NCBI GenBank assembly: GCA_963821275.1 | Contig: CAWGDF010000014.1 | Coordinates: forward strand, 25,386-89,385 | DNA length: 64,000 nt | Direction: 5' to 3' | Source: JACVRW01 sp963821275 | GTDB lineage: Bacteria; Actinomycetota; Thermoleophilia; Solirubrobacterales; Thermoleophilaceae | In this document: positions 33,375-42,522 of the stretch, piece after piece | How positions within the stretch are numbered: the stretch's first letter is position 1 | Layout of the letters: each line of letters starts with the position of its first letter | The notes under the pieces: generated by a model | What the model saw: the letters and a program-made list of their open reading frames with translations, nothing else | What the model was told of the DNA's origin: nothing | Databases searched by the model: none | Made by a program: the position numbers and the translations under genes

Positions 33375-33491
33375 TTAAACGGCCCTCGGCCTGCGCCGAG
33401 CAGCCCCGTGCTGATCCTCGCGGGCGTGGCCGAGGCAGCCCAATTGGCACCGCCGGCAGACCGGGTTCACGGGTGCCAGGAGCTTGACCAT
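33375..33491 (-). CDS. Cys-rich 38-residue peptide
   Basis: ATG 33491 has a consensus GGAGG seven bases upstream on the minus strand. The frame encodes VKLLAPVNPVCRRCQLGCLG followed by a basic His/Arg tail, ending at TAA. The CxxCxxxC arrangement suggests metal binding. Apart from this gene and two inverted repeats, the 344-base gap 33302-33645 shows nothing I can support. Confidence 0.45.
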   Translation of the reverse strand: MVKLLAPVNPVCRRCQLGCLGHAREDQHGAARRRPRAV

Positions 33492-33606
33492 CGCTTGACC
33501 TCCGGCCTCGCTGCGGGCGCCTTCCACCGCGCATCCGAGCGATGCCGTGAGCCGCGCGGCGAGGCCCTGCCACAGCTCGATGGCGCTTGCGCCGGCGGTG
33601 TATATC

Positions 33607-33619
33607 GAGTATAGTACTC
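33607..33619. promoter_or_regulatory. Probable PadR operator
   Basis: GAGTA-TAG-TACTC is a perfect 5-bp inverted repeat within the AT-rich stretch TATATCGAGTATAGTACTCA, 26 bases upstream of the PadR ATG. PadR regulators typically bind such short palindromes over their own promoter. Autorepression of padR and the ABC genes is likely. Confidence 0.65.
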
Positions 33620-33645
33620 AGTATGCTCATCCACTGGAGCTGTCC

Positions 33646-34227
33646 ATGAGCGTCCCCCACGCCCTCCTTGCTCTGCTCAGTGACCGACCGAAATACGGCT
33701 TGCGGCTGCAGAACGAGTTCGAGTCCCGCACCGGCCAGGTCTGGCCGCTCAACGTCGGGCAGGTCTACACGACCCTTCAGCGCCTCGAGCGGGACGGACT
33801 CGTCGAAACCGACGACGGGGAGAGGGAGCGCTCACGCAAGCGCTACAGGATCACGTCCACGGGCGAGCGCGAGCTGGCCGAGTGGCTTCGCACCCCGCCC
33901 GACCTCGTGCCGCCCCCGCGCGACGAGCTCGTGATCAAGGTGCTGGTTGCCCTGCAGGTCCCGGGGATCGACATCCATGAGCTCCTGCAGGTACACCGCC
34001 GGCACGTGATCGAGATCATGCAGCGCTACACGCAGGTCAAGGCGGGGGCGGGGGAGGAGGACCTGGCGGTGGCACTCGTCGCCGACGCCGAGCTCTTCCG
34101 CCTCGAAGCGATCATCCGTTGGCTCGATGCCGCCGACGTGCGCCTGAAGCAGCAGCCGACCCTCGCACCGGCCGCAGAGGCCGACGTGCCACTCGAACCA
34201 ACTGATCCGATGGAGGTCTCGCAATGA
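33646..34227 (+). CDS. PadR-family transcriptional regulator
   Basis: 193 residues. The N-terminal winged helix is typical: HALLALLSDRPKYGLRLQNEF, then VWPLNVGQVYTTLQRLERDGLVETDD and RKRYRITSTGERELAEWL. A C-terminal helical dimerisation region follows. ATG 33646 fits the domain start. The stop overlaps the ABC ATPase gene by ATGA, so it is the first gene of the operon and probably its repressor. The likely signal is an antimicrobial or cell-envelope compound. Confidence 0.93.
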   Translation: MSVPHALLALLSDRPKYGLRLQNEFESRTGQVWPLNVGQVYTTLQRLERDGLVETDDGERERSRKRYRITSTGERELAEWLRTPPDLVPPPRDELVIKVLVALQVPGIDIHELLQVHRRHVIEIMQRYTQVKAGAGEEDLAVALVADAELFRLEAIIRWLDAADVRLKQQPTLAPAAEADVPLEPTDPMEVSQ

Positions 34228-34940
34228 CCAGCGCGCTCGAACTGCGCGAGGTATCGAAGGTCTACGGCTCCGGGCCGACGGAGGTGCGCGCGCTGTGCGA
34301 CGTCGACCTGTCGGTCGAGCGCGGCGAGCTGGTCGCGATCATGGGGCCGAGCGGCTCCGGCAAGAGCACGCTCTTGACGATCGCGGGGAGCCTCGAGGAG
34401 GCGACGAGCGGCCAGGTGCTCGTCGACGGCGTCGACCTCGCGAGCATCTCGCGCTCCGATCGGGCGCGAATGCGACGCCGTTCGATCGGCTATGTCTTCC
34501 AGGACTTCAACCTGCTCGCGGGGCTGACGGCGGTCGAGAACGTGACCCTGCCCCTCGAGCTCGACGGCATAGGCGCCAAGGCAGCACGTGCGACGGGACT
34601 CGAGGCGATGGAGCAGCTCGACATCGCAGACCACGCCGATCGCTACGCCGACGAGCTGTCAGGCGGCGAGCGGCAGCGGGTTGCGATCACGCGGGCGATC
34701 GTCGGCGAGCGCGGATTGCTGCTCGCCGACGAGCCCACCGGCGCCCTCGACTCCGTGAACGGCGAGGCAGTCATGCGCCTGCTACGGGCCGCGACGCGGA
34801 GGGGGGTCGCGGGTGTCGTCGTAACCCACGAGGCGCACCTCGCATCGTGGGCCGACCGCGTTGTCTTCCTTCGCGACGGCCATGTGGTCGACCAGACGGT
34901 CGCGCCGCCCGGCCCGGAGTCGCTCCTGGCGGCCCGGTGA
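34224..34940 (+). CDS. ABC transporter ATP-binding protein (MacB/LolD type)
   Basis: 238 residues with all ABC motifs: Walker A GPSGSGKST, Q-loop FQDFNLL, signature ELSGGERQRVAITRAIV, Walker B LLADEPTGALD and the H-loop VVTHE. The sequence type (LREVSKVYGSGPTEVRAL, RRRSIGYVFQDFNLLAGL) is that of MacB/LolD/FtsE-like ATPases that work with FtsX-type permeases. It lies 6 bases before the permease gene. Probably exports peptides, lipids or drugs. Confidence 0.95.
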   Translation: MTSALELREVSKVYGSGPTEVRALCDVDLSVERGELVAIMGPSGSGKSTLLTIAGSLEEATSGQVLVDGVDLASISRSDRARMRRRSIGYVFQDFNLLAGLTAVENVTLPLELDGIGAKAARATGLEAMEQLDIADHADRYADELSGGERQRVAITRAIVGERGLLLADEPTGALDSVNGEAVMRLLRAATRRGVAGVVVTHEAHLASWADRVVFLRDGHVVDQTVAPPGPESLLAAR

Positions 34941-34946
34941 GCGGCG

Positions 34947-37508
34947 ATGACGGCGCTTGCTCACCGCTCCACGCTGCCACGGCCGGCGAACGGCGGCGTT
35001 GCCGCCCGCCGCGCGGTCGTCAGGTGGGCCCTGCGCATGTTCCGCCGCGAGTGGCGCCAGCAGATCCTGGTCATCGCACTCCTCATCGTCGCGTCCGGGG
35101 CCGCGATCGCCAGCGTCACAGTCGCCTACAACTCGGGTGCCGCGGAGGATGCCGAGCTCGGCTCGGCCAATCATCTGCTCAGGTTCGACGGTAACGATCC
35201 AGACAAGCTGGCGGCCGGCCTCGCCGCCACCCGGGAACGGTTCGGGACAATCGACGTCATCGGTCATCGCTCGGTGCCCGTGCCCGGCAGCGTCGACCCG
35301 GTGGAGTTCCGCGCCCAGGATCCGCACGGACCCTACGGGGGCGCACGGCTTGCGCTCCTCCGGGGCGGCTACCCGGCAGGCCCCAACCAGGTTGCCGTCA
35401 CCGACCGCGTGGCCACGCTGCTCGGACTCGAGATCGGAGAGACTCTTGCCCTCGACGGTCGGCGCCGGACCGTCGCCGGCACCGTCGAGAACCCACGTGA
35501 CCTGAGCGACGAGTTCGCCCTCGTCTCCCCGTCGTCCGCGGGAGCACCGGACCAGGTCACGGTCCTGGTCGACGCCGGCGCCGACTCGGTCGACGCCTTC
35601 ACGGCTGGGCCCGCCGGCAGCGCCCGGTCCGCCCTGGTGGGGTCCGAGGTTCGGCAGAGCAACCGCGGGGCAGACGCGCTCGCGATGTTCTCGGTGGCCA
35701 CGGTCTTCCTGCTCCTGGCCACGCTGGTTGCCGCCGCCGGCTTTGCCGTCATCGCGCAGCGACGGCTCCGCCAGCTCGGCGCGCTCGCGGCGATCGGCGC
35801 GACCCAGAAGCACCTCCGGCTAGTGCTGCTGACAAACGGCGCGGTCGTCGGCGCGATCGGCGCATTGATCGGGGCGATCCTGGGTCTCGCGATCTGGCTT
35901 GTGCTCGTCCCGACGCTGGAGCCCGCGCTCGGCCATCGCATCGACCCGCTGGGCCTGCCCTGGAGCCTGCTGGTGGCGATCGTCCTCGTCGCCGTCCTCG
36001 GGGCAACCGCTGCCGCCTGGTGGCCGGGGCGTGCCGTCGCCCGCATCCCCGTCACGCTCGCCCTCTCGGCGCGGCCGCCCAGGCCGAAAGCAACACACCA
36101 CTCGACGATCCTCGCCGCGGTGTTGATCGCCGCGGGAATCGCCAGCCTCTCGCTCTCGGGCCGGGACAGCCAGCCTCTGATCATCGCCGGGATCCTGGCG
36201 ACGATCGTCGGCACCCTGCTCCTGGGTCCATTGGCCATCCGCCTCTTCGCCCGCGTTGCGCGGCACACCCCAATCGCTCCGCGCCTGGCGCTGCGAGACC
36301 TCGCCCGCTATCAGGCCCGCTCCGGGGCCGCACTCGCCGCGATCACCCTCGCCCTCGGGATCGCAGCAGCGGTCGTGATCGTCGCGGCGGCCGAGGAGAA
36401 GAAGTCGGCCGCCGAACCGGCCAATCTGTCAAACAGGCAGATCCGCGTGTACACCGGAGCGACGGAGGGTGCGGACTTCATCCCGATCCAGACGCCCGCC
36501 GAGCTCGAACGTGTGGCCGGTGGCGTCCGCGAGCTCGTGGCAGCTCTCGACGACGCGGCGGTTACCCCACTCCGCAGCGCGTTCCACGTGGGCTTTCCTC
36601 CCGGAGTGATCGACGGCGTCCGAGGCCGTGACGCGGAAGTGCTCCGACGGAAGATCGATGACCCCGAGAGCCAGCGCGGGCCGATGTTCTGCCTAGACAA
36701 GCGACGCTGCTGGGTCACCGAATCGCGCCTCTACGTCGCCACGCCCGCCCTGCTCAGGTACGCCGGAGTCGACCCCGCCGCGGTCGATCCGAGCTCGGAC
36801 TTCCTGGCCGACCGGTCCGTCCCGACCGACGAGCTCGTCACGGTCAGGCTGGACCTGACGACCGGAAAACCAAAGGTGACCGAACGTCCCGTCACGAACG
36901 TCCAGAGGATCGAGAGCCGGAAGCTCTTCGGATCTCCGGAGTCGGAACGCCTTGCGCCGACCTCTTTCATCACGCTCGACGGTCTTCGCCGCCGCGGCTG
37001 GAGACAGATCCCGTCCGGCTGGCTCGTAGAGTCGGATCGGCCTCTCACGAGTGAGCAGATCGCGGATGCCCGCGAGCTCGCAGCCGACGCCGGCCTGACG
37101 ATCGAGGTACAGCGCGAGTCCACCTCCCAAGCGAAGCTCAGCGCAATCGCAACCGCCGCAGGCGCCCTCCTGGCCCTCGCGATCCTGGCAATGACCGTCG
37201 GGCTGATCCGCAGCGAGACCGCGGGCGACCTCCGCACCCTGACCGCGGCCGGAGCCACGAGCAGGGTCCGCCGAACGCTGACGGCTGCCACCGCCGGCGG
37301 GCTCGCACTACTGGGCGCGCTCCTCGGCGTTGCCGGCGCCTATGTCGTTGTCATGGCGACGTACCTCGACGATCTCGGCTACCTCAGTCGGATACCGGTG
37401 CTCTATCTCGTCCTCATGGTCGTTGGCATCCCGTGGGCGGCCATCGCGGCCGGTTGGTTGCTCGCCGGCCGCGAGCCGCCCGCCATAGCCAGGCCCGCCA
37501 TCGAGTGA
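34947..37508 (+). CDS. FtsX-type ABC transporter permease
   Basis: 853 residues. After an N-terminal membrane helix (ILVIALLIVASGAAIASVTVAYN) and a large extracellular region there are two FtsX-like membrane blocks: residues about 245-370 (ATVFLLLATLVAAAGFAVIAQRRLRQLGALAAIGA) and about 731-850 (GALLALAILAMTVGLIRSETAGDLRTLTAAGA). Two FtsX blocks in one chain are typical of exporters paired with a single ATPase, acting by mechanotransmission on antibiotics, peptides or lipids. Substrate unknown. The PadR-ATPase-permease set is complete. Confidence 0.9.
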   Translation: MTALAHRSTLPRPANGGVAARRAVVRWALRMFRREWRQQILVIALLIVASGAAIASVTVAYNSGAAEDAELGSANHLLRFDGNDPDKLAAGLAATRERFGTIDVIGHRSVPVPGSVDPVEFRAQDPHGPYGGARLALLRGGYPAGPNQVAVTDRVATLLGLEIGETLALDGRRRTVAGTVENPRDLSDEFALVSPSSAGAPDQVTVLVDAGADSVDAFTAGPAGSARSALVGSEVRQSNRGADALAMFSVATVFLLLATLVAAAGFAVIAQRRLRQLGALAAIGATQKHLRLVLLTNGAVVGAIGALIGAILGLAIWLVLVPTLEPALGHRIDPLGLPWSLLVAIVLVAVLGATAAAWWPGRAVARIPVTLALSARPPRPKATHHSTILAAVLIAAGIASLSLSGRDSQPLIIAGILATIVGTLLLGPLAIRLFARVARHTPIAPRLALRDLARYQARSGAALAAITLALGIAAAVVIVAAAEEKKSAAEPANLSNRQIRVYTGATEGADFIPIQTPAELERVAGGVRELVAALDDAAVTPLRSAFHVGFPPGVIDGVRGRDAEVLRRKIDDPESQRGPMFCLDKRRCWVTESRLYVATPALLRYAGVDPAAVDPSSDFLADRSVPTDELVTVRLDLTTGKPKVTERPVTNVQRIESRKLFGSPESERLAPTSFITLDGLRRRGWRQIPSGWLVESDRPLTSEQIADARELAADAGLTIEVQRESTSQAKLSAIATAAGALLALAILAMTVGLIRSETAGDLRTLTAAGATSRVRRTLTAATAGGLALLGALLGVAGAYVVVMATYLDDLGYLSRIPVLYLVLMVVGIPWAAIAAGWLLAGREPPAIARPAIE

Positions 37509-37705
37509 CCATTTGAACTCCTCCCCACATGGCCGGCCTTGCGTAGGGCCCGCAGACGCAGCGTTAAGGACTCGGCGTGTGAGCCAAGCGGCCTGAGCCC
37601 GCTCCCGAAACCTGCGGTACTGGGTGGGCGCCCGGCGCTGTTTCGAGGAGGCCGTTGCCCTGCTCGGGGCGTCACCCCTCGCTTTACCAGCCGCTCCGGG
37701 ATAGG

Positions 37706-39427
37706 TTGGACCGGGAGGGGGATTTTGGACTCGTCAGGGGGCCTCGGAAAGCGAGCGGCAATGGCCGCGCCAGATGGGTGTTTCCCGCGAAGGTTGCCGT
37801 GGTCGCGGCCGCGTACTACGGGTCGGCGAAGCTCGGGCTCGGCCTTGCGTTCGAGAGCACCAGCGTTACGGCGGTCTGGCCGCCGACGGGGATCGCGCTG
37901 GCGGCGGTGGTCGTGTGGGGCTACCGAATCTGGCCCGGTGTCGCGCTCGGTGCTCTGCTGGCGAACGGATGGACCGGCGTCCCACTCCTCGCGGTGCTCG
38001 GGATAACGGCGGGGAATACGCTGGAGGCGCTGGTCGGCGCCTATCTCCTTCGCCGGGTGGGGGACTTTCGGCCCTCGCTCGAGCGGGTCCGCGACGTAAT
38101 CGCCCTGGTGGTGCTCGCGGGCATGCTCAGCACGACGATCAGCGCGACGATCGGCGTGACCAGCCTGCTTGCGGCGAACGAGATCTCGGGCAACCAGTTC
38201 GGCTCGGTGTGGCGGACGTGGTGGCTCGGAGACCTCGGTGGCGACCTGATCGTCGCGCCGGTCCTATTGGTCGCAGCCACCCACTGGCCCTTCAAGCGGG
38301 CGCCCGGCCGCCCACTCGAGGCCGTCGGCCTGGCCGCCGTGCTGGTCGTCACCAGCCTGCTCGCCTTCTCGACGAGCACGCCGCTGTTCTACATGATCTT
38401 CCCGCCCCTGATCTGGGCTTCGCTCCGGTTCTGGCAGCCGGCTGCCGCTGTCACCAGCCTCCTCATAGCGGGCGTCGCGATCCCTTTCACCGAGGCTGAC
38501 CTGGGCCCCTTCGCCGGGAACTCACCGGACGAGCGCCTGCTGCTCGCGCAGACGTTCGTCGGGGTTGCCAGCGTCACCGCGCTGGTGCTGGCCGCCGTGA
38601 TCACCGAACGCAGAAAGGTCGAGGACGCGGTCGAGTACATCGCCGACACGCTTCAGGAGAGCCTGCTTCCCGCCCGTTTGCCTGAGATACCCGGACTCGA
38701 GGCCGCGGTGGACTTCCGCCCTGCCGGCGAGCGGCACGTCGTGGGCGGTGACTTCTACGACCTCTTCCAGCGCGACGACGGATCGTGGGCGGTCGTGGTC
38801 GGCGACGTGTGCGGCAAGGGAGCCCCCGCGGCGGCGGTCACGGGTCTGGCGCGGTACACGTTGCGCGCCGCCGCGATCCGCGAGAGCCGGCCGAGCCGGG
38901 TGCTCGCGCTACTCAACGCCGCGATCCTGCGGCAGCGCGCCCCGAACGAGTTCTGCTCGGTCGCCTTCGCGCGACTTGAGCCGAACGGCGCCCAGCGCAC
39001 GCGCGTGACTGCATCGAACGGCGGGCACCCGCTACCGCTCGTGCTCCGCTCGGAGGGAACGGTTCAGCCCATCGGCTCGCACGGGACGGTGCTGGGGGTC
39101 GTCGCGGACCCCCAGTTGAGCGACGCAACCGTCGAGCTTCGTGCCGGTGACGCACTTGTGCTCTACACCGACGGGCTGACGGATGCATACGCGCCGGAGA
39201 GGATCGTCACCCAGACGGAACTGGCCTCCGCACTCACGGCATGCGCGGGGCGGGCAGCGACGGAAATCGCACGCGAGGTCCTGCGGACGGTCATCGGTGA
39301 GGGCGAGGCCGAGCCGCGCGACGACATCGCGCTGCTCGTGCTCCGTATTCCGCCAGCCCGCACCGACGCCGGAGAAGAGGATCGAGGTTCGCTTGCCCGG
39401 CCTGCCCGGAGCGGTCCCAAGAGCTAG
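37706..39427 (+). CDS. MASE1 membrane sensor fused to a SpoIIE-type PP2C phosphatase
   Basis: About 573 residues. Eight or so membrane helices of a MASE1 domain (YYGSAKLGLGLAFESTSVTAVWPPTGIALAAVVVWG; FYMIFPPLIWASLRFW) occupy residues 25-305. A SpoIIE/PP2C domain follows from about 311: LQESLLPARLPEIPGLEAAVDFRPA, GGDFYDLFQ, VVGDVCGKGAPAA, TDGLTDAYAP. It should dephosphorylate an anti-anti-sigma protein in response to a membrane signal. The start is uncertain: TTG 37706, TTG 37655 (AGGAGG three bases upstream) and GTG 37778 are all possible. Confidence 0.85.
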   Translation: MDREGDFGLVRGPRKASGNGRARWVFPAKVAVVAAAYYGSAKLGLGLAFESTSVTAVWPPTGIALAAVVVWGYRIWPGVALGALLANGWTGVPLLAVLGITAGNTLEALVGAYLLRRVGDFRPSLERVRDVIALVVLAGMLSTTISATIGVTSLLAANEISGNQFGSVWRTWWLGDLGGDLIVAPVLLVAATHWPFKRAPGRPLEAVGLAAVLVVTSLLAFSTSTPLFYMIFPPLIWASLRFWQPAAAVTSLLIAGVAIPFTEADLGPFAGNSPDERLLLAQTFVGVASVTALVLAAVITERRKVEDAVEYIADTLQESLLPARLPEIPGLEAAVDFRPAGERHVVGGDFYDLFQRDDGSWAVVVGDVCGKGAPAAAVTGLARYTLRAAAIRESRPSRVLALLNAAILRQRAPNEFCSVAFARLEPNGAQRTRVTASNGGHPLPLVLRSEGTVQPIGSHGTVLGVVADPQLSDATVELRAGDALVLYTDGLTDAYAPERIVTQTELASALTACAGRAATEIAREVLRTVIGEGEAEPRDDIALLVLRIPPARTDAGEEDRGSLARPARSGPKS

Positions 39428-39451
39428 GAGTGCAATCTAGGAACTCGAGCC

Positions 39452-39748
39452 TTGGCTCGCGCACGCCGCCCTCACAGACTCCGCCACGCGCACACACCTG
39501 CTTCGGCGTGGGTCGAGGTCCAGGCCAGCGTTCTCGGGGACCGCGTCCGTGTCGAGGTCCGCGATCACGGGCCCGGTTTCGAGCCCAGAGAGCTGGTCCC
39601 GAACCGCGAGGGCACGTCGGGCTGGGGGCTCTAGCTGGTGGATCAGCTGGCCGATCGCTGGGGCGTTACCACCACGAGCGGAACGCCCGTCTGGTTCGAG
39701 ATCGATCTCCGACGGGATCGGCCGGCGCACCCACCTCGCTGCGACTGA
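39452..39748 (+). pseudogene. RsbW-like HATPase (anti-sigma kinase) with in-frame stop
   Basis: The frame holds an ATP-binding GHKL core (WVEVQASVLGDRVRVEVRDHGPGFEPREL … GTSGWGL) interrupted by TAG at 39632. It continues in the same frame with LVDQLADRWGVTTTSGTPVWFEI to TGA 39746. The N-terminal half is missing or degenerate. It lies just behind the SpoIIE phosphatase, the usual place for an anti-sigma partner. The 524-base gap 39428-39951 otherwise has no recognisable gene. Confidence 0.65.
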
Positions 39749-39951
39749 CCCGCCGACGCGCTGGCGCTCGCCCGCAGCGCAGACGGCACCCTGACACCCG
39801 CGGGGCGATCCCCGACGTCAGGCCGGACATCCGGCATCGGGCGGAGGAAGATCCTCACCGCTGAGCGGCCAGGGGGCGCGGGCCTGGCAGCCCTGGCCGC
39901 CCGTTCCGGCGGCGGCTCCGGCGACGACGAGTAGCGGCGACCGAGCGGTTT

Positions 39952-40404
39952 TCAGCCTCGTTCGCGCCCCGTGGCGCCCTCAGGGCGGTCGCTGCCGTGC
40001 TCGCCGTCGAAGCGCTCGGCGACCTCGCGCTCGTCCGCGTCGGGATCCCTGCGGGCGGCCTCTATGTGGAGTTCGCGGGCCTTCCGCTTCTGGGCTTCTG
40101 CCGCGGCGACCTGTTCCTGCGCCTGGGCCTCCTGGCGGCCTGCCTGGGCGGCGCGTTTCTCGGCCTCCGCCCGCATGCGCTCAGCCTCCACACGCGAGAC
40201 CTCCGCCTCGCGCCGACGTTGCTCGGCCTCCGCCTGCGTGCGCTCGGCCTGGACACGCGACATCTCCGCCTCGGTCCGGATCTGGCCCGCTCGCTCTCGC
40301 CGCGCATCGAGCCTCCTGGCGCGGCCCTTCCTGCCGAGCAGTAGCACTACCGCGAGCACGATCAAGGCGACCACGACAATGGCGACGATCAATCCAGCGC
40401 TCAT
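39952..40404 (-). CDS. Membrane-anchored coiled-coil protein
   Basis: 150 residues. One N-terminal membrane helix (LIVAIVVVALIVLAVVLLLG) precedes about 90 residues of an Ala/Glu/Arg coiled coil with recurring RVQAERTQAEAEQRRREAE and RVEAERMRAEAEKRAAQA units, then an acidic tail. It could scaffold membrane or envelope assemblies. Similar proteins are frequent in this kind of actinobacterium. No enzymatic motif. AAGGAG lies close to the ATG on the minus strand. Confidence 0.85.
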   Translation of the reverse strand: MSAGLIVAIVVVALIVLAVVLLLGRKGRARRLDARRERAGQIRTEAEMSRVQAERTQAEAEQRRREAEVSRVEAERMRAEAEKRAAQAGRQEAQAQEQVAAAEAQKRKARELHIEAARRDPDADEREVAERFDGEHGSDRPEGATGRERG

Positions 40405-40568
40405 ACCGAACTCCTTCCCTCACTGGTGCGGAACTGGGAGTCACCTTCTCGCTGGGTTCGAGGATTCCTTGATGCGCCGGCGGGCGGCGGAGAGAAGCAG
40501 GTGGAGGCCGACGCCGAGGAGCTCAGCCGCGCCTCAGGCCCCGCGATCCTGGCCGGCGAACGCACCCC

Positions 40569-41771
40569 TCAGTCCTCTGTGGCGACCGTCCCGGCCTCCA
40601 GCAGCCGTCCGACCTCCGCGTCCGACAGGCCGAGCATCCCGCTGAGCACCTCTTCGGTGTGCTCTCCGAGGAGCGGCGCGCGGCGTACGGGCTCACGCGG
40701 GAGGGCGGAGAAGTCCAGCGGGGTTCCGGGCATCCTGTAAGTGCCGACGCCCGGGTGCTCGACGTCCTGCCACATCTCCGTCGCGACGCGCGGATCCTCC
40801 TCCACCAGCTGGCGGAAGGTCTGGTAGATCCCCCAGGAGACGCCGGTGCCGGCGAAGGCGACGCGGATCTCGGAGAGCTCGCGTGACTCGAACCAGGGGC
40901 GCAGGATCGCGGCGATCAGGTCGCGGTCCTCGAAGCGTCCCGACTCGGTGTCGAGGTCGACGCCGGTGGCTTCGTTGATCTTCGCCATCTGCTCGTGGGT
41001 GTCGGTGACGTCGAGCAGGGATCGCCACTGGCGGTCGGTGAGGGCGACGACCATGACGTGGCGCTCGTCGCGGGTCACGAAGTCGTGGCCGAACGCGCCG
41101 TAGAGGTAGTTGCCGTCGCGCCGCGGGGAGTCGGTGGTCTCGAGCTGGGCTTGGGCGACGCGACCGAGATGGCCGGTCACGGCGAAGGCGACGTCCGAGA
41201 GCGCGGTCTCGACGAGCTGGCCCTGTCCGGTCAGGCTCCGGTGGCGGTCGGCGGCCAGCAGGCCGATGGCGGCCAGCTCGCCCATCGCGATGTCCCACGC
41301 CGGCAGCACGGAGTTCAGGGGCTCGGTGAGGTTGCGCGGCCCGGTGGCCCAGGGGAAGCCGGTGGCGGGGTTGACCGTGTAGTCGACCTCGCTCGACCCG
41401 TCCCGGTTGCCCTTGAGGTGGACCATGATCAGATCCTCGCGGCGGGCCCGCAGCGTTTCGTAGCCGAGCCAGCCGCGGGCCGGGAAGTTGGTCAGGAACG
41501 CCCCCGCGGCCGCGATGACCTCCGAGACCAGCTCGCGGCCCTCGTCGGCGCGCAGGTTCACCCGCAGCGAGCGCTTGCCCTTGTTGAGACCGGCCCAGAA
41601 CAGCGACTGCCCGTTCTCGGCCAGCGGCCAGCGCGAGCGATCGAGTCCGCCACCGATGTCGTCGAAGCGAATGACGTCGGCCCCGAGCTGGGCGAGCGTC
41701 ATTCCCCCCAAGGGCGCAGCCACGTACGCCGAGCCCTCCACGACGGTGAGTCCATCGAGCACCCCGGTCAT
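40569..41771 (-). CDS. mct: CaiB/BaiF family CoA transferase, 2-methylfumaryl-CoA isomerase-like
   Basis: 400 residues. The family fold is clear from DGLTVVEGSAYVAAPLGGMTLAQLGADVIR, DRSRWPL, GLNKGKRSLRVNL and TNFPARGWLGYETL. The stretch GSSEVDYTVNPATGFPWATGP with NYLYGAFGHDF is, as I recall, characteristic of Mct, the intramolecular CoA transferase of the 3-hydroxypropionate bicycle. None of the other bicycle genes (mcl, mch, meh) are nearby, so the physiological role could be in another acyl-CoA route. The catalytic Asp is not separately verified. Confidence 0.78.
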   Translation of the reverse strand: MTGVLDGLTVVEGSAYVAAPLGGMTLAQLGADVIRFDDIGGGLDRSRWPLAENGQSLFWAGLNKGKRSLRVNLRADEGRELVSEVIAAAGAFLTNFPARGWLGYETLRARREDLIMVHLKGNRDGSSEVDYTVNPATGFPWATGPRNLTEPLNSVLPAWDIAMGELAAIGLLAADRHRSLTGQGQLVETALSDVAFAVTGHLGRVAQAQLETTDSPRRDGNYLYGAFGHDFVTRDERHVMVVALTDRQWRSLLDVTDTHEQMAKINEATGVDLDTESGRFEDRDLIAAILRPWFESRELSEIRVAFAGTGVSWGIYQTFRQLVEEDPRVATEMWQDVEHPGVGTYRMPGTPLDFSALPREPVRRAPLLGEHTEEVLSGMLGLSDAEVGRLLEAGTVATED

Positions 41772-41879
41772 GGCATCACGACGAGACGCGAAACGATCAC
41801 GCCCGCAAACATAGGCAGCCGCGGCGCCGCGCGGTAGCGAGGCCAGCCTCGGTCGGCCCTACGGCCAGCCCACGCCGGC

Positions 41880-42051
41880 TGCCGGTGCCTCCACGGTCAG
41901 CACCTGTTTGCCGCGCCCGTCCACGACCTGCACCCTTCAGCCGAGCACAGGTCTGATCCCACGCCTGCCGGCTGAAGTATGGATCCGCCACCGCGGGCGC
42001 CGCCACCACCGCCGGCACTTCGCCGAGCGGAGCAGCGGACCGCTCGAGCAA
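41880..42051 (-). pseudogene. Possible 3' gene remnant
   Basis: On the minus strand, PYFSRQAWDQTCARLKG continues after a one-base shift as VQVVDGRGKQVLTVEAPAAG and then GVGWP, ending at TAG. It reads like the natural C-terminus of a protein, but no upstream part or family is recognised. The 532-base gap 41772-42303 contains nothing else I can support. Confidence 0.3.
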
Positions 42052-42303
42052 CTGAAGATCCGCGTCTTCTGGTCGTTGGCGCCGGAGACCGTGTAAGGGT
42101 GCTCAGCGGAGTACCATCCGTTAGCTGGCCCTGTGGCCAACAATCCCGGCCGAAGAAGCGGTAATACGCCGACGCGCGACCAGCGCGGCGAGGTAACGCA
42201 CTATTGAGGCCAACGGGATCGACTGCGGGGCCAGTTTCTCCTGCGTACGCCGCGAGGTCGACGGCTCGCACCCCCCGCGGCCTAAACGCTAGATTCATCA
42301 GAG

Positions 42304-42522
42304 ATGCACGGTGGGCAGCATTCTTCGGCCGAACTAACGATCTCCGTCAAGGTGCCGTGCCAAGAGTGCGGCGGTCGGGGCTTCGTCGAGACGGTCACTG
42401 AGGCCGGACACGTCGTTGACGACACGACGAAGGAATGCCTTACGTGTGCCGGTAAGGGTCTCATCCATGAGGACATGCCTCTCTCGCAGTTCAGAGAGCT
42501 GCTGAAGACCCCTTTTGGCTAG
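42304..42522 (+). CDS. Small DnaJ-like zinc-finger protein
   Basis: 72 residues with two CxxCxGxG-type motifs: VPCQECGGRGFVETV and ECLTCAGKGLI, the zinc-ribbon of DnaJ-type co-chaperones without a J-domain. It could bind unfolded protein or act as a small redox/metal switch. Third-position GC is not extreme. The ATG has only a weak ribosome-binding site (CAGAG). Confidence 0.65.
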   Translation: MHGGQHSSAELTISVKVPCQECGGRGFVETVTEAGHVVDDTTKECLTCAGKGLIHEDMPLSQFRELLKTPFG

